This document shows positions 33,431 to 45,056 of a stretch of 64,000 nucleotides of DNA, piece after piece. A model generated the notes under the pieces. That model saw only the letters and a list, made by a program, of their open reading frames with translations. It was not told the DNA's origin and did no database searches. Made by a program: the position numbers and the translations under genes. Where the stretch lies: NCBI GenBank assembly GCA_015178975.1, contig WHVD01000133.1, positions 124,001 through 188,000 on the forward strand, in the 5' to 3' direction. The first letter of the stretch is position 1; the number at the start of each line of letters is the position of its first letter. This stretch comes from Hysterangium stoloniferum (taxonomy: Eukaryota; Basidiomycota; Agaricomycetes; Hysterangiales; Hysterangiaceae).

Positions 33431-34308
33431 CAAGAACCACCACTCGTAAGACATAAACTAGGTCTACTACGAGCGGTCATCAGGGTAACGTGTCAGCTAT
33501 TACATAGGTAGCAATATCTGAACTATCTAACACTTCTGGCCTCGAACTGTAACAGTTGAGACTTCCACTCAAATCATCCTTCTCGAATTATCCATCTTCC
33601 CATTCTACTCATTTCTTCGTATATAGAATGGTCAGAACTTATACCACTCTTCACAATCAGTCACCAGACCCTGCTCAGAAAACCCGTCATCCCTCTAACT
33701 GAGCCCTGTTCCATTATAGTCAAATGACCTGTCATGATTTGGACTCCACTCCTGCTCCATTCTTGTTATGGTTTTATGACCTGTCACAATTTGGACTCCA
33801 CTCCATTCCATCCTGTTCCCAATACCAAGTTTGGTGTTTACTTATCTCGTTTTATGTTTGTTAGTTTCATTTTCATTATTACTGGATTTGGTATGTTATT
33901 CATTCCACAGTCTATGTATATAGTCTGGCAGATGTTGTACATACAATCCAGTCAGAAAATCAGCTTAGATTCTCCCCAGTAATCTTAGTATATTTTCTGC
34001 TCTAAATTCCTCTTTGAATCACACACTGTTACTAGTCAAAGCCCATGGGCTCCACATGGGCTCCAATGCATCTACCACTCGACCTCTGACCTATCTATCT
34101 TGACTCCTCGACCTCTCGACCCACGAACCCTGCCCAGACTCCCCAGGATTCCCATCCACCCATTTGAAATTGGACAAGACGATCTCATGAGGGTGCAGCC
34201 TATAAGCTGAAGCCAAGTCCTACCAGATTTCCCATGGGTTTCTCTGGAAACCCTCCATGTATGCACCCTTAACAGTATTTTCTGACTAAGACTCGCAGAT
34301 TGTTCAAT

Positions 34309-35647
34309 ATGCCACCAAGAAGAAAAGCACATGCACAGGCATCATTACCTGGACTGTTGACTCTTCATTCCCCACTTACTTTGTATACCAGCCAGACACT
34401 CACAAACCAACCAGACGCCATGGAAGAAGCCTGTATCGAAGAAGTCCTGGAAAACCAGGATGAATCTGAGCATGAGCATGAGTCCATGGCCCCCAACAAG
34501 GGCAAGGGTGTCAAAAATTCCCCATCTAACGATCGACCGCTGCTTTCAGACCCCACCTCTGAATATTTAGCAATCACTTTAGAAAGGTTGATGAATCATA
34601 TGCTCAGAGAAGGCAAAAAGAAGGATCTGGAACCTCCGTGGTCAAAAGTCAATGCTCCGTGTGAAGAGTGGTATAAGTTCTGACCATTCTATATACAAAG
34701 AATTGAGTAGAATGGGAGGAAGGATGATTCGAGAAGGATGATTCGAGTGAAGGCCTCAACTGCTATAGTTTGAGGCCTGAAATGTTAGATAGTTCAGATA
34801 TTGCTACCTATGTAGTAGCTGACATGTTACCCTGATCACCACTTGTAGTAGACCTAGTTTATGTATGTCTTACAAGTGGTGGTTCTTGGGTAAAAGTGTG
34901 TCTGAGTTCTAATTGGTGCTGAGTGCACCCACAAGTATACACAATGCTTCGAACTAATGAAATGATGCAATATTCAAAGAATATAAAAGATAGAAAAATA
35001 TGAATAGAATGTGTAAAATATAAATAAAATAAAAGGAGTGTTTTACCACAATGAAACTCCTCACACTCTGGAACCCTTCATGGGTTCCAACCCAAACAAA
35101 CTTTCCACTTTCCTCATGCAATGTCACTTTAATTTCTGTTATCAATCCACTGCATTCTCCATGGACTCCTGAAAAGTCAACTATGCACTTTCATACTTGT
35201 CAGGATCTGCATTGAAATGGTTCAAACTGGCTTTTAGCGGACTTTCCGAGGAAGAGCCGCTTTGGCTCAAAGATTGGGATGCTTTTGTTGAGGAGCTTGA
35301 AACCAACAACAACAATTCATCAACCAGCAACCAGAACTCCACGCAATCTGACAAGAAGAATGATAAAAAGTCTTCTAACAACAACAACAACAACAAAGGT
35401 CAACAGTCCAGCAAGCAAACTGGAAAACCTGACCTCACAGGCAAGCTTGGACCCAATGGCAAATTGACCCCACAAGAAAGACAATGTTGTATGGACAATA
35501 ACCTCTGTCTCTTGTGCAGGAAGCTGGTCATCAAGTCCTGGAATGTCCACTGGCAAAAGCAAACTCTGCAAAAGGTCGAACAGCCAAGACTTCCTCCACG
35601 GAAACCCTGTTGAAGGACAAACCAGCTTCTGACTCAAAAAAAGAGTA
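34309..35647 (+). pseudogene. Element A gag, interrupted and internally deleted
   Basis: Starts MPPRRKAHAQ, close to the gag of element J. An acidic linker is cut at 34660 by a minus-strand B LTR. The capsid region resumes after 35070 (KLSTFLMQCHFN, ALKWFKLAFSGLSEEEPLWLK) with a stop. Most of the C-terminal capsid is missing: the frame passes from DAFVEELETN straight into the Asn/Ser/Lys linker. The zinc knuckle is broken by a frameshift after CLLC near 35518, with AGHQVLECP in the next frame. Non-functional. Confidence 0.82.
34660..35065 (-). repeat. B-family solo LTR, minus strand, half hairpin deleted
   Basis: 406 bp, TGTGAAGAGTGG...CTCCTCACA, with imperfect 5-bp flanks CTCCG / CTCTG. At its 5' end (minus sense) one arm of the conserved TTTTACCACA hairpin is precisely missing. 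Confidence 0.85.
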
Positions 35648-35699
35648 AGCAACCCTGCGGACTCCACGTGGGTTGGGGGTTGCATTGCCTCTCCATGCA

Positions 35700-38043
35700 T
35701 TCAAGAGTTTACCCATCTCAATGCATCTGTTCTTTCACATTCTGATCCATTTTTTATTAAACTTATGTCTAATATGATTCCGAAATTCGTTTTTTTAGCC
35801 CTCATAGATTCCAGCTCGACTCATTGTTTTTTAGATACAAAATTCACACAAAAAAATCTGTTGTCAACTTATCTGATAAATCCCATCAGCTTCTGACTTT
35901 TCGATGGCACAAGTAATTTGGTTGTCACCCAAGCTTGTGATTTATCCATCTGTTTCCTGTGTGGAACATCCCAGTTGGTCACTTTCTATGTGACCCAGTT
36001 AGACTCAAGTTGCGCAGTTGTCCTAGGACACAACTGGCTTACCCACTACAATCCGTTGATTGACTGGGTAGCTAACAGTATAAATTTCTGGACATCTGCG
36101 GCTTCCGAGGAAACTGTACCTGACACAGCCTCCAAGGCACCCATGGCCTTCCTGGCACCTACAGTCTTGAGGACTCCTGTGATCCCTATGGCACCCATGG
36201 CTTCCCTGGAACCCACAGCACCTCCATCTATTTCTCTGATTAATGCTGCAACTTTTATTAGGGCTACAAAAATGGACAGGTCCCAGGCGTTCACTATCAA
36301 TTTAAAAATTGATGAAGCAACCAGCCATTTTTCAACTCTGGTATCTACATCTGAGCAAACCACTGATCTAGAAGGCATCCCAGAAAAATATCATGACTTC
36401 GTGGATGTTTTTAGTAAGTGGAAAGCTGACCGGCTTCCACCCCACAGAGAATACAACTTAAAAATTGACCTTGAAGAAGGCACCCAGCCACCCCTAGGAC
36501 ATATTTACCTGCTTTCATCCATGGAACATTCCGCAATCTGCAATTTCCTGGATGAACATCTGTCCATAGGCTTTATCAGACCCTTTAAATATCCTCTTGG
36601 AGTACCTGTTCTGTTTGTCAAGAAAAAGGATGGATCCCTTAGACTATGTATGTGTTGATTTCAGAGGACTCAATACTGTCACCAAAAAGGATAAGTATCC
36701 ACTTCCACTTATATCTGACCTCCTCGATGCTCCACAGAATGCCCGGATTTACACAAAAATAGACCTTAAACACACCTATCATTTAGTCTGGATCTCCACG
36801 GGAGACAAATGGAAAACCACTTTCAGAACCCATTATGGGGCCTTTGAGTGGTTGGTGATGCCCTTTGGACTCACCAATGCTCTATCTGTTTTTCAACATT
36901 TTATCAATGACATTTTCTCCGACATGCTCAATGTATGTGTCATTGTTTACTTGGATGACATTCTTATCTACTCTGAGAATCCTGCAGAACACAACAAACA
37001 AGTCCATGAAGTTCTCCGGAGGCTCAGACAACCTGGTTTATTTGTGAATGGTAAAAAGTGTACTTTTGACATGGACTCCATGGAATACCTGGGCTTCATA
37101 ATAGGAATTGATGGACTCTGCATGGACGAAACTAAAGTACAAGTCATCAAAGATTGGCCAGAACCCTGAAAAGTCAAAGACATGCAATCTTTCCTTGGCT
37201 TTGCCAATTTTTACTGACAGTTTATCCACAGATATTCTGACATCACAGTTCCCCTTACCCATCTTACACATAAGGATACTCTGCAGAATTTTAATGATAA
37301 GTGTCAAAAAGCTTTCAATCTTTTAAAAAATTCTTTTTCATCAGCTCCTATTCTGTCACATTGGAAACCAGACTTCCCACTCATTGTTGAAACAGACACC
37401 TCGGACTATGTGCTTGGAGCCATTCTGTCTATCCAGGACTCCGATGGAGAAATCCACCCCATGGCCTTTCTGTCCCAGACTTTCACTGGAGCAGAGCTCA
37501 ATTATGATGTTCATGATAAGGAACTCCTGGCAATTTTTTCAGCTTTCAAAACGTGGTGACACTATTTGGAAGGCTCAGGAATTCTGATTGACATTGTAAC
37601 AGATCACAAAAACCTGGAATACTTTTCTACTACAAAAATTTTGACCCGCCAGCAGGCCCACTGGTCTGAATACCTATCAGCTTTCAATATGATTATCCAC
37701 TTTCAACCTGGCCATCTTGGCAGCAAACCCAACACTTTAACTAGACGATGGGATGTCTATCCTAAAGAGGGGAGCAATGACTATGTCATGGTAAACCCAC
37801 ACAACTTGAAACCCATTTTCACAAATCAGCAGCTTACCGCATCAGTCTACACAACTTTCCTCATCCATCCCATTGTCTGTGGAATTATCATTATGGATAT
37901 TGAGAAGTTACATCAAGATATTCTATCGGCAATTCCACTAGACCCGATAACTAAAGCACACTTTGACAATCCCATGGACCTGGTCAACCCTGGTGGTCTC
38001 TCGATCAGCATGGTTTCATTAGACTTGACAATCACATCTATGT
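35700..38043 (+). pseudogene. Element A pol: protease, RT, RNase H, integrase start
   Basis: The protease region reads LALIDSSSTHCFLD (about 35800), with Ser in place of the Gly of the D-S/T-G triad. [12 protein letters not shown] follows. RT begins at about 36390 (YHDFVDVFSKWKADRLPPHREYNLKIDL); a stop and frame change near 36655 separate the fingers from VDFRGLNTVTKKDKYPLPLI. The RT active site is VYLDDILIY at about 36947. RNase H starts at about 37390 ([32 protein letters not shown]), with stops at 37167, 37215 and 37558. Integrase N-terminal sequence ends at 38043, where an LTR cuts it. Dead but well preserved; a close relative of element J pol. Confidence 0.88.
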
Positions 38044-38048
38044 ACCAG

Positions 38049-38447
38049 TATGAAGGGTATGCTTTTACCACAGTTTCATTGTGGTAAAACACTCCTTTTA
38101 TTTTATTTATATTTTACACATTTTATTCATATTTTTCTATCCTTTATATTCTTCGAATATTGCACCATTTCATTAGTTTGAAGCTCTGTGTATACTTGTG
38201 GGTGCACTTGGCACCAAACAGAGACACACTTTTACCCAAGCACCACCATTCATAAGACACAAACTGGGTCTACAGCAAGCGGTGATCAGGGTAACATGTC
38301 AGCTACCACATAGGTAGTATTATCTGAGCTAGCAAACACTTCTGGCCTCGAACTATAACAGTCAAGGCCTCCACTTGAATCATCCTTCCTCCCATTCTAC
38401 TCATTTCTTCATATATAGAATGGTCAGAACTTTCACCACTCTTCACA
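38049..38447 (+). repeat. 5' LTR of element G (family B)
   Basis: 399 bp, TATGAAGGGTATGC (first G mutated) to CTCTTCACA, with ACCAG before it (38044-38048). It is directly followed by a primer-binding site beginning GTGGTGATCTGGGCC, so it is a genuine 5' LTR and not a solo copy. Confidence 0.85.
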
Positions 38448-38467
38448 GTGGTGATCTGGGCCGGACC
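38448..38467 (+). other. Primer-binding site of element G
   Basis: TGGTGATCTGGGCCGGACC follows one base after the LTR end, one substitution from the element C site at 55336. It is expected to pair with the 3' CCA end of a host tRNA that I cannot name. Confidence 0.65.
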
Positions 38468-38610
38468 ATACTTTCCCTATGAAGAAAAACATTTTATTCA
38501 ACTATCTAATACCAAATTCTAACTACACAGCTGCGAGGGTGTCAACATTCGTGACTTCGCAAAACACTGTCTGGAACTCCTTGCACGCTGAGCATCACGA
38601 ATCTGGTTAA

Positions 38611-39256
38611 ATGGAAGGTAACTCAAACTTTGAACAGTCGAGTCCCTTGGAAAGGCAAAATACTCGCACCTTCATGAAGGATACCCTGGTCTTCCCGCTG
38701 AGGCAAGTTATGCTCAAGCATCATGGCCAACTACTTTATTTGGAGCCTGTTGACATGAAGTGGGGCTCTTACTACACTTCTCGAGTTTCGAGGGATAAGG
38801 TCATCACTGCCACAAAGGATTACAAGACAAGGTACCCATCCATACCTACAAGAATAGCCATCTGGCTGGGAAGGTACCATGGCATCATACTGTATTGCTT
38901 GGAGGGGACCACATCGTCCCAAGGGTCGATACAGATTTCATATACATATGTACATTCGAATGTTGAAGGAATCCATATACAGTAAACCCTCAAATGTGTG
39001 TTTTGTTTACTTTACTCTCAGGTCAAGATTGATGCACAACCTGGAGAGATGTAGCAAGATGATGGTGGAATTGCTCAGTGGGTTTGATGAGCCAGAACAA
39101 ACACCCTCATCCTCCAGCTCTGGTCCCTTTCATGGAGAATGTCCTGGGATCCATGCCAGATCAACTGCCAAAAAAGGACAGTCATCTTTTTCGAATGTGT
39201 CTACAGAAAAGATCACAATCAAAGTCATCTCCAGTTCCCCATCATCCTCAGGTTGA
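38611..39256 (+). pseudogene. Element G 5' ORF (ORF0) remnant, homologous to element C ORF0
   Basis: Starts MEGNSNFEQSS and continues FPLRQVMLKHHGQLLYLEP and VDMKWGSYYTSR, then IAIWLGRYHGIILY. A frameshift follows and GDHIVPRVDTDFIYIY. Every block has a counterpart in the same order in the first ORF of element C (54452-55276). The protein lies between the PBS and gag; its function is unknown to me. Later sequence (39000-39256) is Ser/Pro-rich and not clearly alignable. Confidence 0.65.
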
Positions 39257-39828
39257 GATTCGCAGTGTCCTGATGAATCTTGCCATCCATCACCTATCCA
39301 TCCTATCCCATTTACTCCCCTAAGTAGACCCTCCAACAAGTTGTCCAATAGCTCAAATGATTGGGACTGCAATAAAGGCTTGGGAACTGGGGAGCAGAAA
39401 TCAGATGATGATTTTGATGATAGAAAAGGCCCAGGACAGGACTCACCAATGGTAAAGCCATCCCATTTTGCAGAGCCCAACAAAAGCCTTCCCATGGAAA
39501 CACCACTGGAAATTCGTCAACATAAATCCCTAATTCCAGAATGGGGGGTGCTGACAAAGTTTCTGTGAATGGAAGGCAACCACAGACATGCCACACTGGA
39601 CACCTCTCAATGGACCAAGCCAAGGATGGATACATTCCCATTTGACCTGGGACTCTCCCTCAAAAATTATGTCACATGGGGGACAATCATTATGTTGCAA
39701 GATCATTCTGGAACAGTGATATCACAACAGGGGGGCAGTATAGAGGGTATAGGAGAAGGCACATATGGGATCATCACCTATGGCCAGCAAGAGTATGCAG
39801 TGCGTGGATGTGGGTGCGACAGCACAGG
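39257..39828. other. Unassigned retroelement debris with a purine tract
   Basis: Low-similarity sequence. Near 39715-39760 the phrase GATATCACAACAGGGGGGCA resembles the 3' end of element D at about 62950 (polypurine tract plus LTR start). It may be the tail of a D-like element joined to element G by deletion. No intact gene. Confidence 0.4.
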
Positions 39829-40232
39829 TGTGAGGAGTATGCTTTTACCACAGTTTCATAGTGGTAAAACACCCCTTTTATTTTATTTATATTTTACACA
39901 TTCTATTCATATTTATCTATCTTTTATATTCTTCGAATATTCCATCATTTCATTAGTTCGAAGCATTGTGTATACTTGTGGGTGCACTCGGCACCAATTA
40001 GAACTCAGACACACTTTTACCCAAGAACCACCACTCGTCAGACATAAACTAGGTCTACTACGAGTGGTGATCAGGGTGACGTGTCAGCTACTACATAGGT
40101 AGCAATATCTGAACTCTCTAACACTTCAGGCCTCAAACTATAGCAGTCGAGGCCTCCACTCGAATCATCCATCTTCTCATTCTACTCATTTCTTCGTATA
40201 TAGAACAGTCAGAACTTATACCACTCTTCACA
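39829..40232 (+). repeat. B-family solo LTR
   Basis: 404 bp, TGTGAGGAGTATGC...CTCTTCACA. Flanks ACAGG and GCAGG differ at one base, as expected of an aged target duplication. Confidence 0.82.
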
Positions 40233-40671
40233 GCAGGTGTTATGTATTTCTAAGCCTTTTCTATTTTTTTAACAATTTCCCCTAACAAATTGAGAAAAAA
40301 AGAAATTTAAATGTAATTATATTGTGACGACAAAATTGTACAATATTGCCTTGATTTATCTTGAATTTATGCAATTTATTTTGTATTTGTATCTTATAAA
40401 TTGAGCAAGTTATCGAATTTCTACCTTTTATTCTTTTTTGATTAATATGCCGGCAACTCAGCGCTTATGCACAACACACGAAGAGATCACGTGATATTCA
40501 CATGACATTTCAAACTCCGACAAGGACAAAATCCAATGTGAAATAATCATGCATATTCAAGGCAATATAATAATTATATAATAATATAAAACCGGCCACC
40601 TGGTGCTTATTACATGGTGTGCGGGAAAATCATCACAATGAGTGACAGCCATCACAACAGGTGACAGTTGT

Positions 40672-41343
40672 CACAAGGGCACACGATGGTCACAAAGGCG
40701 CGTGATGGTCACAGAGGCACGCGACGGTCACAGAGGCATGCGATGGTCACAGAGGCGCACAATGGTCACTGTGAAGAGTGGTGGAAGTTCTGACCATTCT
40801 ATATACGAAGAAATGAGTAGAAAGGAAGGATATTGACCTATTCGGTGCAATATAAGAGGAAGTGAGAGAAAGAGCACGAGATGACGAATGAGTCAATGAG
40901 TGCGATGGTTCGAGTGGAGGCCTTGACTGTTATAGTTCGAGGCCAGAAGTATTCAGTAGTTCAGATAATGCTACCTATGTGGTAGCTGACACGTTACCCT
41001 GATCACTGCTCGTAGTAGACCTAGTTTGTGTCTTACGAGTGGTGGTTCTTGGGTTAAAATGTGTCTGAGTTCTAATTGGTGCTGAGTGCACCCACAAGTA
41101 TACACAATGCTTCGAACTAATGAAATATGCAATATTCGAAGAATATGAAAGATAGAAAAATATGAATAGAATATGTAAAATATAAATAAAATAAAAGGAG
41201 TGTTTTACCACAATGAAACTGTGGTAAAAGCATACTCCTCACAGTCACAGAGGTGCACGACGGTCACAGAGGCATGCGATGGTCACAAAGGCGCACAACA
41301 GTCACAAAAGGCGCATGATGGTCACAAAGGCACGTGACAGTCA
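40672..41343. repeat. GGTCACA minisatellite inside LTR X, split by an LTR
   Basis: Degenerate 17-18-bp units of the type GGTCACAGAGGCGCACGAT run from about 40672 to 40769 and resume after the inserted LTR at 41244-41343. The X copy at 43134-45051 has only a few such units (about 44500-44600), so copy number varies between copies. Confidence 0.75.
40770..41243 (-). repeat. B-family solo LTR inside LTR X
   Basis: 474 bp, TGTGAAGAGTGG...CTCCTCACA, flanked by GTCAC (40765-40769 and 41244-41248). Because the target is itself a GTCAC-rich minisatellite, the duplication is less diagnostic than elsewhere. Confidence 0.85.
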
Positions 41344-42490
41344 CAAGACATGAAGGGTGTCATACACGTGCACAGGCATGAGAGCATTATGTCATCATAT
41401 ACACTACTACAGCAAAAACCGGAAACTCCCTGGAATATTCCAGTGGCTTCTAAAGGAACAGTAGATAATAGGTACTAATAGTAGAATATTCCAGAATGTT
41501 CTATTATGCCAAGAACATTCTACATATAGTGTCTTAGAAGTAGTTAGAACCTTCCACAATGCTCTGGAAAATTCTAGAAAATTCTAAATGACATCATTCC
41601 TTCCAGAATGACATCATTCAATCTTCTAGAATCTTCTAAATGTCTCAGACTAAAATGTATATAAGGAGCTCAGCTCCAGCCTTGAATATCATCAAAATCA
41701 TATCATATCATCTCATCAACCCACCACATCTGTGTGTGTCACTGCAGCAAGCAGGCTACTCCACCCCAATCTGGGCAGTTGGACATCTAATTCCACCTCT
41801 ATCAGAGCTGTTGGAAACCCTTGCCAATTCTATCAGAGTTGTTGGCCCAATCAGATCCCTTGTCACCTCAATCTGAGTTGTTGACTGATCTGTTGTTTCC
41901 CCTTGTCACCTCAATCTGAGTTGTTGACTTTTGTTCCCCCTTGCCACTTCTTAATTGAATAGCTGGCTATCTTTTATATATTATTTCCACCTCAGTTAGA
42001 ATTGTTGGTTATCAACCAATAATATATAAATAATATTATACTATAGTCATCTCTTAATTGAGTACTGATTATTAGTTTTATCTACATTGTTATTTGTAGT
42101 CTAAGACTTCAGTCACCTCTAGTTGAGTAATTTGACTGTTTATTACATTGCAAATAATCCCTTTTCCATTGTTCATTCATTGTGAATCAGTAAAGCATAT
42201 TCACATAAATAAATACTGAGAATATCCTTGCAAGATCCTAAGACTACATTAAGATCCTGATAAGTTAATATCACAGTAGACCTTGTAGGTTAGTGTAAAT
42301 AAAGCATATATTAGCCAAATAGTGTTTTATTCTATATCTAATCTTTTGACCTGTTTATAAATATTTTTACTGTTTGATAAATAGTGTAAAATATATATAA
42401 ACTAGCTAGAATTGAAGTTGAATCTAGATTCTGAATCAGTGAATTGTTATTCATATTTTAAGCACATATTTTCACAGAAAAAGAACAAGC

Positions 42491-42657
42491 TTGCACTGCG
42501 TGGGTACACAAGTGCACTGCGTGGGTACACGAGTGCACTGCATGGGTATGCAAGTGTACCATACGAGTGCACTGCATGGGTATGCAAGTGTACCACCCAA
42601 GTGCACTGCACGGATGCGTGAGTGCACAACTGCGCTGCATGGATGTGCAAGTGCACA
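42491..42657. repeat. Degenerate ~21-bp tandem repeat at a chimeric junction
   Basis: About seven units of the form GTGCACTGCGTGGGTACACAA lie exactly where LTR X copy 1 breaks off (after ACAAGCTTGCAC). It is followed without a clean LTR start by the middle of a B LTR. Confidence 0.8.
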
Positions 42658-43043
42658 ACTATCTTTCACATTCTTCGAATATCGCATATTTCATTAGTTC
42701 GAAGCATTGTGTATACTTGTGGGTGCACTCAGCACCAATTAGAACTCAGACACACTTTAACCCAAGAACCACCACTCGTAAGACACAAACTAGGTCTACT
42801 ACGAGCAGTGATCAGGGTAACGTGTCAGCTACCACATAGGTAGCATTATCTGAACTACTGAATACTTCTGGCCTCGAACTGTAATAGTCGAGGCCTCCAC
42901 TCGAACCATCGCACTCGTTGACTCCTTTGTCATCTTGTGCTCTTTCTCTCACTTTTTCCTATATTGCACCGAATAGGTCAATATCCTCCTCTTCTACTCA
43001 TTTCTTCGTATATAGAACGGTCTGAACTTCTACCACTCTTCAC
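42658..43043 (+). repeat. B-family LTR, 5' truncated
   Basis: Picks up within the TTCTTCGAATATCGC block of family B and ends CTCTTCACA at 43043. It is joined directly to the truncated 3' LTR of element C. Confidence 0.8.
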
Positions 43044-43133
43044 AAACTCGTAGCTAGACACAAGATAGATAATCAACAAGAAGCTGAATATCTAAAGTAA
43101 AGATATAGTAGCGCGAGTCGACTATAGTGTCAA

Positions 43134-45051
43134 TGTGATGTATTAGCCTTATTTTAATACTATTTTCCGAAAAAGGAGTCCAATGCTCTATCAAAATGCT
43201 CAATTCACTGCAAGGTAAAATAATTTAAGTATTTGATATTAATCAGTGGCAGCCTAAATAGACTTAGAACCCCTGAAGTCAAGAGTTTACTTAAATATAT
43301 GCACCCTACTTCGCAAAGAAGGTTTTGAGAGCTGCTTGTGCAAGCTTGTTCTTTTTCTGTGATAACAACTACTAAAATAAGAATAACAATTTACTGATTC
43401 CAAAGCTAGATTTAACTTCAATGCTAGCTAGTTTATATATATTTTACACTATTTATCAAACAGTAAAAATATTTATAAACAGGTCAAAAGATTAGATATA
43501 GAATAAAACACTATTTGGCTAATATATGCTTTATTTACACTAACCTACAAGGTCTACTGTGATATTAACTTATCAGGATCTTAATGTAGTCTTAAGGATT
43601 CTGCAAGGATATTCTCAGTATTTGTTTATGTGAATATGCTTTACTGATTCACAATAAATGAACAAAGGAACGGGATTATTTGCAATGTAATAAACAGTCA
43701 AATTACTCAACTAGAGGTGACTGAAGTCTTAAACTACAAATAACAATGTAGAGAAAACTAATAATCAAATACTCAATTAAGAGATGACTATAGTATAAGA
43801 TTATTTATATATTATTAGTTGATAACCAACAGCTCTAACTGAAGTGGAAATAATATATAAAAGATAGCCAACTATTCAATTAAGAAGTGGCAAGGGGGAA
43901 CAAAAGTCAACAACTCAGATTGAGGTGACAGGGGAACAGCAGATCAGTCAACAGCTCAGATTGAGGTGACAAGGGATCTGATTGGGCCAACAACTCTGAT
44001 AGAGGTGGCAAGGGTTTCCAACAGCTCAGATAGAGGTGGAATTAGATGTCCAACTGCCCAGATAGGGGTGGAGTAGCCTGCTTGCTGCAGTGACACACAC
44101 AGATGTGGTGAGATGATATGATAATATGATTGACTGGTTCTATTCAAGGCTGGAGCTGAGCTCCTTATATACATTTTAGTCTGAGACATTTAGAAGATTC
44201 TAGAAGATTTAATGATGTCATTCTGGGAGGAGTGATGTCATTTAGAATTTTCTAGAATTTTCTAGAGCATTGTGGAAGGTTCTAACTACTTCTAAGACAC
44301 TATAGAATATTCTTGGCATAATGGAACATTGTAGAATTTTATAGAATATTCTACAATATTCTATCTAATATTAGTACCTATTAACTAATGTTCCATTGGA
44401 AGCCACTGGAATGTTCCAGAGAGTTTCCTGTTTTTGTTGCAGTAGCATATATGATGACATAATGCTCTCGCGCCTGTGCGCGCGCATGACACCCTTCGCG
44501 TCTTGTGACTGTCACGCGTTGTGACAGTCGCACGCCTCTGTGACCGTCGCGCGCCCTTGTGACAACTGTCACCTGTTATGACGGTTGTCACTCGTTGTGA
44601 CGATTTTCCCGCGCGCCGTGTAATAAACGCCAGGCCGGTTTTATATTATTATATAATTATTATATTTACTTTTAGTTAGTTATAAATATAATATTTTATT
44701 ATAATAATATAAAAATATATATATTTCGCCTTGATAATGCGCGAGTATTTCAAATCGCGTTTTGTCGGCGTCGGAGTTTGAAATATCATGTGAATGTCAC
44801 ATGATTACTCGCACGTTGTGAACAAGCGCTGAGTCGCCGACATATTAATCAAAAAAGAATAAAAAGTAGAAATTCAATTACTTGCTCAATTTATTAGATA
44901 AAAATACAAAATAAATTGTATAAATTCAGGATAAATCAAACAAATATTGTACAATTTAATCGTCGCAATATAATTACATTTGAATATTTGTTTTCGCAAT
45001 TTGTTAGGGGAAATTGTTTAAAAATTGGAAAAAACTTAGAAATACATAACA
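43134..45051 (-). repeat. Long LTR family X, copy 2, complete
   Basis: 1918 bp. Plus-strand ends TGTGATGTATT...AATACATAACA form an 11-bp imperfect inverted repeat; flanks are GTCAA (43129-43133 and 45052-45056). TG...CA ends with a 5-bp duplication indicate a solo LTR, unusually long for this window. It has a minus-strand TATA-like box at about 44170 matching copy 1. It sits in the 3' LTR of element C. Confidence 0.88.
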
Positions 45052-45056
45052 GTCAA

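Larger units (their letters stand above)
32440..33655 (+). repeat. LTR B1 inserted in the element A 5' LTR
   Basis: TGTGAGGAG...CTCTTCACA, flanked by ATCAG (32435-32439 and 33656-33660). It is interrupted by a second copy of the same family (32637-33430); without it the LTR is about 415 bp. Confidence 0.93.
32233..34274 (+). repeat. 5' LTR of element A, interrupted by nested insertions
   Basis: Starts TGTTACAACCGGAATTCC and ends CACCCTTAACA. Without the 1.2-kb insertion at 32440-33660 it is about 820 bp and parallels the solo LTR at 27628-28502, including the TATA region (about 33912) and the shared motif (about 34186). It directly precedes the gag leader of element A. Confidence 0.85.
34275..38048 (+). 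mobile_element. Element A internal region (Ty3/gypsy), 3' part lost
   Basis: Follows the family-A 5' LTR and holds gag, protease, RT, RNase H and the beginning of integrase. It is cut at 38048 by the 5' LTR of element G. No 3' LTR of the element is found in the window. Confidence 0.85.
40238..42490 (+). repeat. Long LTR family X, copy 1, 3' truncated
   Basis: Starts TGTTATGTATTTCTAAG and runs parallel to the minus-strand copy at 43134-45051. It carries a TATA-like AAATGTATATAAGGAG at about 41655, a GGTCAC-type minisatellite and repeated CAATCTGAGTTGTTGAC units downstream of the TATA. A minus-strand B LTR splits it. The last 200 or so bases are replaced by the tandem array at 42491. No retroelement coding is attached. 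Confidence 0.75.

Noticed and set aside
41640..41876. 78-codon ORF conserved in both copies of LTR X (also 44189-43956)
   Set aside because: It overlaps the TATA-like box and early transcript region of an LTR; similarity is explained by nucleotide identity of two copies. Could be revisited if more diverged copies keep the frame.
42447..42687. Cys/His-rich ORFs that look like zinc-finger repeats
   Set aside because: They come from the degenerate GTGCACTGC-type tandem array at an LTR junction; residue spacing follows the repeat unit, not a finger motif.
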